A program made the translations under genes and the position numbers. Of a stretch of DNA of 8,818 bases, positions 1 through 5,536 are shown piece after piece (position 1 is the stretch's first letter; each line of letters starts with the position of its first letter). This stretch comes from Deltaproteobacteria bacterium (lineage in GTDB: Bacteria; Desulfobacterota_B; Binatia; UBA9968), in contig JAPUHZ010000103.1 of NCBI GenBank assembly GCA_027297485.1, positions 1 through 8,818 of the forward strand. Reading direction: 5' to 3'. A model generated the notes under the pieces. It ran no database searches, had not been told where the DNA came from, and worked only from the letters and a program-made list of their open reading frames with translations.

Positions 1-1083
1 GCAAGGCACCTGATTCGTATAAACGCAGTAGCCCTCTAGCCGCGTATGCGGGATACGGTAGGACCCCGCTACCATATAAGCACCGCTCATGGACCCCTCG
101 GGGTTGGGTTTATACGCCCCATAGGCCCCGCCATTGTAAAAAGTCTTGCCCTCCCAGGCCCACAGGGTCCCATCTTTTTTAACGCCGGTGCGAAGTGTCA
201 CCACTGCCGGATGGCGGGGACAGCTAGCCGCAAGCTCCTCGGCGTAACTTTTTACAAACTTAACGGGCTTCCCCGTCATACGGGAAAGGTAGTAAGCCAC
301 TGGTACGTACGTCAGAAAATCTTTGGCCCCAAAGGAACCTCCCATGTTGCTGGGGTAGATCGTGATTGCCTTTTCTTCGATACCCAGATATTGGGCCAGG
401 ACCCTGCGCAGTTTGAAAAAGGCCTGATTGCAAACCCAAACCGCCACTCGACTCTCCGCATCCACCTCGACGGTGCAAGCGTACGGCTCAATGTAACCCT
501 GGTGCACCATCTGCACGCGAAAGGTAACTTCGAAGATCTGGTCCGACTCGCGAAAGCCCTGGTCGATATCCCCCTTGCCGCCGCGAACCAATGTCTGGAC
601 GTTGTGCAGATCAGGGGCCTTGGTGCGAGGCCCTTCATAGGAAACATATTCCGGGTGCAGGATCGGGGCATCGGGTCTCATGGCTTCGAGGGATTCGAAG
701 ACCGTGGGCATCTCCTCGTAGTCGACTTCGATGAGCCCTATGGCTTCTTCCGCCACATCCTTATCAACCGCAACCACCGCTGCAATCTCCTCTCCTACGA
801 AACGGACCCGGTCCTTGGCCAGAATCGGCATGTCCTTAAGGGTTGCCCCTACCAATCGAGGTGAGATATCGTCAGCGATAACGACCCCTTTGACTCCTGG
901 AATGCTTCGGGCTTTGCTAGTGTCCACGTTGAGGATCCGTGCATGGGGAAGAGGGCTGTGCAGCACTTTGCCCCACAACGTTCCCGGGCGCTGGTAATCG
1001 GCGGCATAGAGACAAGCGCCGGTGACCTTGGCGTAGCCTTCCACCCGGGGCAAAGATGACCCGACAACTTTATTCACGCCCAT
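1..1083 (-). CDS. Xanthine dehydrogenase/aldehyde oxidase-type molybdopterin-binding subunit (C-terminus cut by window edge)
   Basis: The frame is open for 361 codons from ATG at 1083-1081 to base 1, so the C-terminal half or more is outside the window (the family is usually 700-800 residues). An AGGAAG/GAAAGG purine stretch lies just upstream of the ATG. The N-terminus, with LPRVEGYAKVTG (about residues 11-22) followed by YAADYQRPGTLWG and HSPLPHARI, is the typical opening of XdhA/CoxL/HcrA-like large subunits. HQGYIEP (about 195-201) and the glycine-rich GGSFGAKD (about 248-255) match conserved cofactor-domain motifs. RHPAVV and NGGAYG further on also fit. The family hydroxylates carbon atoms of aromatic heterocycles, aldehydes or aromatic acyl-CoAs (or reduces the latter) with a molybdenum cofactor in the cytoplasm. 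It normally works with a 2Fe-2S subunit and an FAD subunit; neither is visible here and they may lie beyond base 1. The substrate cannot be told because the active-site half is missing. It lies last in the visible leftward gene string, 102 bp after the UbiD pseudogene. Confidence 0.5.
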   Translation of the reverse strand, partial: MGVNKVVGSSLPRVEGYAKVTGACLYAADYQRPGTLWGKVLHSPLPHARILNVDTSKARSIPGVKGVVIADDISPRLVGATLKDMPILAKDRVRFVGEEIAAVVAVDKDVAEEAIGLIEVDYEEMPTVFESLEAMRPDAPILHPEYVSYEGPRTKAPDLHNVQTLVRGGKGDIDQGFRESDQIFEVTFRVQMVHQGYIEPYACTVEVDAESRVAVWVCNQAFFKLRRVLAQYLGIEEKAITIYPSNMGGSFGAKDFLTYVPVAYYLSRMTGKPVKFVKSYAEELAASCPRHPAVVTLRTGVKKDGTLWAWEGKTFYNGGAYGAYKPNPEGSMSGAYMVAGSYRIPHTRLEGYCVYTNQVPC

Positions 1084-1118
1084 GGACCCTTTCTTCCTAT
1101 CCCTACGCTCATTCTAAA

Positions 1119-1167
1119 ATCATTGATCATCAATCATCAATCATCGATCCTCAATCCTCGATCTTCC
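1119..1167. repeat. Tandem degenerate heptamer repeat, about 7 units
   Basis: Seven consecutive 7-nt units fill about half of the 102-bp gap between the UbiD pseudogene stop and the molybdenum-subunit start. Each unit begins ATC. Examples are ATCATCA (twice), ATCATCG, ATCCTCA and ATCCTCG, with slightly divergent end units. The phase is unbroken over 49 bp. No start or coding signal belongs to it. It resembles the short tandemly repeated heptanucleotide (STRR-type) spacers known from cyanobacteria and similar tracts in environmental genomes. Function is unknown. Confidence 0.5.
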
Positions 1168-1185
1168 CTCCGCCTCGGATCCGAT

Positions 1186-2564
1186 CTATTCCAGCCCAAG
1201 CTCTCCCCATCGCTTCAGGACCTTCTGGGTCAACTCCCGGCTCACCATATTTTTTTCCGGGAACACAGTGTCCTTGAACTTTGAAGTCGCGTCAATGGAA
1301 ATGCGCGACGCAAATCCATGCTTTATCATTGGCTGGTGCCCGCCTCTCTGCCGCGGCGGCGTGATCCAAATATCCCTGTGCGGAAGCGCCATGGAGTAAA
1401 TCCTCCACCAAATATCGTTCCAATCATCAAGGTTAGCATCCCCATCCACCACGATAACCCAGTTCGGCCCCAAAGCGTTTACTCCCCAAACCGTATCGAT
1501 GATCTGAGTCGCCTGTCCCGGTTCGTTGATATCGGCTGCAACCACACAGATTTCCCTGCCGCAGCCGGGGTCCGGGAATCTCACGTCCACAACGCCGGGG
1601 GTCCCCAGGCTCTTCAGCTTGCCCCAGAGCACGGCTGAACGGGAGATTCGCTATCCTCCATCCTCCATGTAATTACAGATCAGTCCCTGTACGATGGGAT
1701 CTTTCCTATGGGTGATGCATTTTACCTTGATCACGATCCCGTCCTCTTCGGTCCCGTAAAACCCATGGGATTCCCCATGGGGCCCTTCGGTTACCCTCAC
1801 ACCCGTCTGCACCTCCCCTTCCAGGACAATCTCCGAGTGGGCGGGCACAACCATGTCGATGGTCTCACATTTTGTTAGTTCCACGGGCTTTTGTCGAAGC
1901 CCCCCGGTGAATGCAAACTCGGCGTGCCTGGCAAGCCCCGAACTGATAGGGTTCATCGATGCAATACATAGTAGAGGTTCCATCCCTATGGCAACCGCCA
2001 TAGGCATCGGCTCGTTGTTTGTTTTGTATTGGCGTAAATGCCTCAGGCCATCCCTGTGCATGGACATGTAAAGCGTGTTCTTATCCTTGATCAAAAGGCG
2101 ATACATCCCCATGTTGAGATCACCCGTATCACGGTCTTTCGTGATACAGCCATGGAAGGTTCCGATATAGGGTCCGATGTCCTTCTCATGCCAAACCGGT
2201 GTAGGAAACTCCTCCAAATTGACTTCCTCCCCCATGTGGATGACCTCCTTGCAAGGACCCCCCTTCACCTCAACAGGCTGAACGGTTTCATTGAAGCCGG
2301 AGAGAAACTTCTCAAACATCATCTTCATGTCGCCTTCAACTCCCAGGGCAACCGCCATCTTTTTTTCCGTGGACAAAACATTCGTCAGTACCGGGGTCTT
2401 GTACCCCTGAACGTTCTCAAACATGAGCGCGGCTCTTTTCGGAGCAACGACACATAGGCGATGGCACCCAACTCATGGACCGGATCCACCGGCGCCTTGA
2501 TGCGTTTGAGCTCTCCAATTCGCTCCAGAGAAGACACGTACTCGCGCAAGGAATCAAATGGCGT
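1186..2564 (-). pseudogene. UbiD-family decarboxylase, degraded (lost start codon, frameshift, in-frame amber stop)
   Basis: UbiD-family enzymes (de)carboxylate aromatic or unsaturated acids with prenylated FMN made by UbiX. Reading leftward from a strong GGAGG (2575-2571), the expected start at 2564-2562 is ACG. The frame then gives PFDSLREYVSSLERIGELK and DPVHELGAIAYV, a textbook UbiD N-terminus. At about 2449-2450 the homology moves to another frame (VAPKRAALMFENV) through the equivalent of one missing base. That frame continues through NMGMYR and EGPHGESHGFYG to NYMEDGG, then meets TAG at 1653-1651. The same frame resumes with RISRSAVLWGKLK, GVVDVRFPDPGCGRE and a complete C-terminus ending in TAG at 1188-1186. 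Restoring one base gives 459 codons, a normal family length. The Arg of MYR and the two Glu of EGPHGE fit the catalytic Glu-Arg-Glu network, so the active site itself is not mutated. Three separate lesions make a pseudogene more likely than recoding. Assembly or read errors remain possible. Downstream and upstream genes are intact. Confidence 0.5.
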
Positions 2565-2567
2565 TAA

Positions 2568-2575
2568 TCACCTCC
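2568..2575 (-). promoter_or_regulatory. Strong Shine-Dalgarno site that fixes the original start of the UbiD pseudogene
   Basis: The minus strand reads GGAGGTGA here. GGAGG is followed by 6 nt and then ACG (2564-2562), in frame with the UbiD-like N-terminus. The ideal spacing shows that the ancestral start was almost certainly at this ACG, presumably an ATG changed by one T-to-C transition. ACG is a very poor initiator, so expression would be low even without the other lesions. Confidence 0.5.
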
Positions 2576-2651
2576 GAATTTCCTGACTCTCCAATAAGGA
2601 TACACTGAAACATTAATAACTGTTTATTTGTGAAGGCTACCATCAAAACCT

Positions 2652-2682
2652 ACTCCATCAGCGCCGGACATTCCCATGGAGT
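2652..2682 (-). terminator. Weak hairpin just after the flavin oxidoreductase stop
   Basis: A perfect 7-bp inverted repeat (ACTCCAT at 2652-2658 and ATGGAGT at 2676-2682) with a 17-nt loop begins at the last base of the stop codon. On the minus strand it is followed closely by GG and four T. The stem is not GC-rich and the loop is long, so it is at best a leaky terminator or attenuator between the flavin oxidoreductase and the UbiD pseudogene. The rest of the 117-bp gap shows nothing I can name. Confidence 0.5.
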
Positions 2683-3833
2683 TATGAGGTAGCCCCAACT
2701 GCAACGGCAGGAGTTTCCTTCCTCAAGTTAGGCATCACCTCTTTTGCCAAAAGCTCCATGCTTTTCTTTGCTTGACTCAACCGGAGCCTACCGAAGACTG
2801 GCCGCAGCATGATCTTGTTCAAACCGAGGGCCTTGGCTTGGACGAAGATCTTCTCAGTGACGGTGTCAGGATCCCCGGCAATCACGATCCCGGAATCCTG
2901 CAGGTCTTCATAGGACCAACCTTTGATTTCCATCACGCCAACGTGCTGGCCTTTTTTGTAAGAAGTGGCCCGCTCACTGAAATACTTATCCTCCACACTC
3001 CGCCCGTATTTGGCCGGTGAACCCCCGAATTCTTCGGCGGGTCCAATGAGAAGGTTCGCTTCCTCTTCCTCACGGGCCTTTTGATTGGTCTCGGCCACGT
3101 AGACATCCCGCGACACAACGCAGTGATCGAGTCCGGGTTCCCAACCGTAGTTTTCCTTGGCATAGCGCCGATAGTAATCGAAACTCTCTTGAATTTGTTC
3201 GGTGGGCGACCACGAAGCCGCAAGCCGCACGTGATTTTTCGCTGCCCACTCGATGCTCTCTGCGCTGATGGAGGGAATCCATGTCTCTGGGAACGGTTGC
3301 TGCAAAGGCCTTGGCAAAAACGCTATGTACTCGAGGTCCCAGTGCTTGCCATGGTGCGCGAAGGGTTCCTCCGCCTGCCACCCCTTGCTGATGATCTCCC
3401 ACCCCTCCTCGAAACGCTCGCGGGACTCGGACGATGGGATATGAAAGGCCCAAAAGTCCCCGCCCCGGGTGATCCCCACTACGAGACGCCCGTGGCTTAA
3501 ATTGTCCAGGAGGGCAAGCTCTTCACCCAGCCGGACAGGGTGGTGAAGAGGAATGCAGTTTCCCATAAGACCAATCTTGATTTCCTTGGTTAAAACCGAA
3601 GCAGCAGCAGCAAAGAGATTGGGTGAAGGGGAAAGACCGTTGGCTGCCCGGGAGTGATGCTCCGGGAAGAAGAGGCCGTCGAAGCCATACACTTCTTCTG
3701 CACGGCGAATGAAATCCATGACCTCATCGTAAATCTCCAGACCCAGGGCGCGGTCATAGTTTCGCCCCGCCATCAGGTAATCTCCAGTTACTCGCTTGGG
3801 ATAACCTATGCGCACAAAAATCCAGACCTTCAT
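2682..3833 (-). CDS. LLM-class (luciferase-like) flavin-dependent oxidoreductase
   Basis: This is a 383-residue protein of normal family length. The start ATG (3833-3831) is preceded by GGAGAGG four bases away; the stop is TAA. Family signs are EHH at residues 58-60 after GFDGLFFP, the segment HPVRLGEELALLDNLSHGR (98-116) running into LVVGITRG, and IAGDPDTVTEKI near 318-329, a usual motif of the C-terminal barrel part. It should fold as a TIM barrel binding FMN or F420 and act in the cytoplasm as a monooxygenase or F420-dependent oxidoreductase. Sequence does not decide the cofactor or substrate. It has no signal peptide or membrane segment. It starts 25 bp after the stop of the dihydroxyphthalate-decarboxylase-like gene, which suggests one transcript. 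A role in oxidising or cleaving the same substrate as its neighbours is inference from context. Confidence 0.5.
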   Translation of the reverse strand: MKVWIFVRIGYPKRVTGDYLMAGRNYDRALGLEIYDEVMDFIRRAEEVYGFDGLFFPEHHSRAANGLSPSPNLFAAAASVLTKEIKIGLMGNCIPLHHPVRLGEELALLDNLSHGRLVVGITRGGDFWAFHIPSSESRERFEEGWEIISKGWQAEEPFAHHGKHWDLEYIAFLPRPLQQPFPETWIPSISAESIEWAAKNHVRLAASWSPTEQIQESFDYYRRYAKENYGWEPGLDHCVVSRDVYVAETNQKAREEEEANLLIGPAEEFGGSPAKYGRSVEDKYFSERATSYKKGQHVGVMEIKGWSYEDLQDSGIVIAGDPDTVTEKIFVQAKALGLNKIMLRPVFGRLRLSQAKKSMELLAKEVMPNLRKETPAVAVGATS

Positions 3834-3858
3834 TTACCTCTCCTTCACCATCGTTGAG

Positions 3859-4863
3859 TTAGCTAAAGGGAAAAATCTCCTTGATGGTCGGCCGCCGTGG
3901 GAGGACCCCATCCGCTTCAAGATAATCCAGACACTTTTCCACGCTCCGGACGTTCAATGGGGTTAGCCCGCATCGGTTCGGATCCACGCCCAAGAGTTTT
4001 ATTTCACGGCCGAAAAGCCCCTGCTGCTCCGGCGTTAGATACCGAACTCCCATCGTTGCAGCTCGATTAAAAGCATTCACCAAAGCAGCGCACAGGCCAG
4101 GATTCTGCTCGGCCACTTCGCGGCGGACAGCCAAACAATGATAGAGGGGATAGAACTCCCAGCGCTTGAACCATTGGATCTGCGTCTCCACCTCTCCCAC
4201 GGGAAAGCACAGGTTAGAGCTATTTTTAACCATCTGCTCGATGTCCCCATAGGGATTGGGGCTTTTGCCCGCCCCTCCTTCAACGGCCCAATTGAACCAA
4301 TGGCCGCCGGCCCCCCCGGGATACATCACGGCATCCAGCTCTCCCTTCTCTAATTGTGAGATCAATTCCGGTGGTCTTACACCGCCGCGTTGCGAAAGGT
4401 ATTTCCACTCGGCACCCATAGCCCCATCGCTCGTCATGGGCTCCGCCGCTACCCATGGCACTTGATCACGGCCAACTCCGTAGTCATCGGCAATAAGTCC
4501 GCGCAGAAAGACACTGGTCGCCCCCAGGACCCTTCCCATTCCAACTTTTTTTCCGGCAAGATCTTTTGGGGGAAGAGATCCGCGGCGCATCACAAATATA
4601 CGATGGTTCATTCCCCATGTGACGAATATTGGCAAGACCACAAGATTCGGCTCTTGTCCTTTCGAGAGACGCACCAGAAAATCGGTCAGCACCTGCTCCG
4701 TTCCCGCCCATTCCTCTTCTACCTCTCCCCGTAGCCTTCTCGATGACCTCTGATCAAACACTGCAGCCTTAAAAGCTACCGGGAACCCTTCTACCATGAC
4801 GCTCCCGTCAATCAACGCCCTCGTCAAAAACACATCCGGAACTTGAATATTAATCTCCGCCAT
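3859..4863 (-). CDS. 4,5-dihydroxyphthalate decarboxylase-like / NMT1-type substrate-binding-fold protein
   Basis: The protein has 334 residues, about the length of the phthalate-decarboxylase-like branch of the periplasmic-binding-protein fold. Matching features are TRALIDGSVMVEGF near residues 14-27, VVLPIFVTWGMNHRIFV (75-91, the family's 'FLSRxFRHSxIYV' region), PPKDLAGKKVGMGR followed by TSVFLRGLIADDYGV (98-130), and FYPLYHCLAVRREVAEQNP (about 237-255, cf. 'FPIMHTVVIRRDVYERHP'). There is no signal peptide, so it is probably cytoplasmic and not a transporter receptor. Relatives are annotated either as 4,5-dihydroxyphthalate decarboxylase or as ABC substrate-binding protein. I infer an enzyme or ligand binder for an aromatic or carboxylic acid, with the exact reaction open. 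ATG at 4863 is the only ATG in frame after the upstream TAG at 4893-4891. The ribosome site is weak (AAGAAAG directly before the ATG). It is the first gene of the leftward string; the stop is TAA. Confidence 0.5.
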   Translation of the reverse strand: MAEINIQVPDVFLTRALIDGSVMVEGFPVAFKAAVFDQRSSRRLRGEVEEEWAGTEQVLTDFLVRLSKGQEPNLVVLPIFVTWGMNHRIFVMRRGSLPPKDLAGKKVGMGRVLGATSVFLRGLIADDYGVGRDQVPWVAAEPMTSDGAMGAEWKYLSQRGGVRPPELISQLEKGELDAVMYPGGAGGHWFNWAVEGGAGKSPNPYGDIEQMVKNSSNLCFPVGEVETQIQWFKRWEFYPLYHCLAVRREVAEQNPGLCAALVNAFNRAATMGVRYLTPEQQGLFGREIKLLGVDPNRCGLTPLNVRSVEKCLDYLEADGVLPRRPTIKEIFPFS

Positions 4864-4888
4864 CTTTCTTGTCGCTTTGCTGATCCTT

Positions 4889-4999
4889 GCCTACTGCATA
4901 CTGTTTTCTATATTCCTATCTTCCCATCTTCGGGCTACTGCCTACTGCCCACTGCCCGCTGCGTCCTGTCTTTCTGTATTTTGCCTGCTGCCTACTGTC
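4889..4999. repeat. Degenerate heptamer tract (GCCTACT-like units), three clusters
   Basis: Units related to GCCTACT recur with a 7-nt period in three clusters: 4889-4903, 4933-4970 (about five units, e.g. GCCTACT, GCCCACT, GCCCGCT) and 4983-4999. The clusters are separated by pyrimidine-rich sequence. The tract begins 26 bp upstream of the leftward ATG at 4863, so it would lie in the 5' leader of that transcript. Translated, it gives the spurious LPTAYC-type peptides often mis-called as genes in environmental genomes. The unit sequence differs from the ATC-type tract at 1119-1167, but period and spacer location are the same. Confidence 0.5.
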
Positions 5000-5050
5000 T
5001 TTTCTTAGCTGATCGCTATCTACGCGGTCAGGCTTTGATGTTTTGAACAA

Positions 5051-5091
5051 GGTGTCGGGCCCTTTAATGATAATCATTCAGCCCCCGAACC
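5051..5091. repeat. 41-bp imperfect inverted repeat enclosing a Fur-like palindrome
   Basis: The outer arms are GGTGTCGGG (5051-5059) and CCCGAACC (5084-5091), which pair with one bulged base. They are nested around the perfect palindrome at 5066-5078. It could be an operator with flanking dyad symmetry or an RNA stem. There is no T run on either side, so it is not an obvious terminator. Confidence 0.5.
5066..5078. promoter_or_regulatory. Candidate Fur box (metal-responsive operator)
   Basis: AATGATAATCATT is a perfect 6-1-6 palindrome. It is identical to the central 13 bases of the classical 19-bp Fur consensus; the outer three bases on each side match poorly (14 of 19 overall by eye). It sits 203 bp before the leftward ATG at 4863 and about 460 bp before the rightward ATG at 5537, so its target is unclear. 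Control of the leftward genes, which include a metal-cofactor enzyme, is a guess. A chance AT-rich palindrome is the main alternative. Confidence 0.5.
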
Positions 5092-5102
5092 AATACACAA
5101 AA

Positions 5103-5135
5103 GGCACCGGCGGCTTGACGCCTTGTCCCGGTGCC
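5103..5135 (-). terminator. Intrinsic terminator-like hairpin, leftward, with adjacent second stem
   Basis: GGCACCGG (5103-5110) and CCGGTGCC (5128-5135) form a perfect GC-rich 8-bp stem with a 17-nt loop that has a small internal GGC/GCC stem. On the minus strand the stem runs directly into TTTTGTGT, the layout of a Rho-independent terminator. A further short stem CTAC (5136-5139) / GTAG (5160-5163) abuts it. No gene on the minus strand reads into it from the right, so it either ends an unannotated RNA, insulates the leftward genes from upstream transcription, or is an attenuator in their leader. Confidence 0.5.
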
Positions 5136-5290
5136 CTACCCTGATGAGTCGCCCCTAGAGTAGGTAATTAAAACTATTTCCCACGAATTTGCCATTCAGC
5201 GCGCAGTTTATGTCTGCGGGAGTGGGGTGTCAACGGGGTGTTCTGGCGTCGGACCTGGCTCTCACCATAACCAACAAACGTAGGCTTGAC

Positions 5291-5312
5291 CCGTGTTCGT
5301 GTTTCCGTGTTC
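5291..5312. repeat. Short 7-nt-period tract
   Basis: CCGTGTT, CGTGTTT and CCGTGTT follow one another in register, giving the direct repeat CCGTGTTC at 5291-5298 and 5305-5312. It is short enough to be chance alone. I record it because two longer tracts with the same period occur in this window. Confidence 0.5.
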
Positions 5313-5384
5313 TCGCAATTAGCATGGCACCTTTAAGACAAAGGCGAATCAAAATGGACAGCCATTTCCAAATATCCTACGTCG

Positions 5385-5413
5385 TTGACAGGTGTTCATT
5401 GAAGTGTTAAAAC
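5385..5413 (+). promoter_or_regulatory. Candidate sigma70 promoter for the sensor phosphatase gene
   Basis: A perfect -35 box TTGACA (5385-5390) is followed after 17 nt by TAAAAC (5408-5413), which matches four of six -10 bases. Transcription would start near 5420 and leave a leader of about 115 nt before ATG 5537. That leader contains GGGATA (5486-5491) pairing with TATCCC (5512-5517), close to the start region. The weak -10 leaves this uncertain. Confidence 0.5.
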
Positions 5414-5536
5414 CCCGCCTGGCTGAAATGGTGTTTGTATTTCAATGCGCCGCCTACTGCTCCTCGCACAGATTCACCCACTATCGGGATAGAGCAATGA
5501 ACAATAGCCATTATCCCAAAATCATGGGCCTGGAAA

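Larger units (their letters stand above)
4864..5536. other. 673-bp non-coding spacer between divergent genes
   Basis: No reading frame here looks like a protein; the short open frames translate to low-complexity or unrecognised peptides. From left to right it holds a degenerate heptamer tract, a palindrome with a Fur-box-like core, a stem-loop with a leftward T run next to a second short stem, a brief 7-nt-period tract, and a sigma70-like promoter pointing to the sensor phosphatase gene. I could not find a convincing promoter for the leftward genes. The stretches 5000-5050, 5165-5290 and 5313-5384 show nothing I can assign. Confidence 0.5.

Noticed and set aside
46..864. Long rightward open frame (272 codons) across the molybdenum-subunit gene
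   Set aside because: It is antisense to a gene whose leftward translation has clear family motifs throughout; its own translation has no recognisable domain and no ribosome site.
1186..1632. Treating the C-terminal UbiD piece as a separate gene starting at GTG 1632
   Set aside because: The GTG is an internal Val of a conserved stretch in the same frame as the upstream piece; no ribosome site precedes it.
1651..2424. Treating the 257-codon piece from ATG 2424 as a complete short UbiD protein
   Set aside because: Family homology continues on both sides (VAPKRAAL before, RISRSAVLW after), the true ribosome site is at 2571-2575, and the ATG corresponds to an internal Met.
4843..5046. 67-codon rightward frame over the heptamer tract
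   Set aside because: The peptide (LPTAYC-like) is produced by the tandem repeat itself and is a common false gene call.
5141..5148. CTGATGAG resembling the hammerhead ribozyme core
   Set aside because: No GAAA core or closing stems follow at workable distances; an eight-base match is expected by chance.
5189..5410. 73-codon rightward frame in the spacer
   Set aside because: No ribosome site, no recognisable domain, and it overlaps the candidate promoter and a repeat tract.
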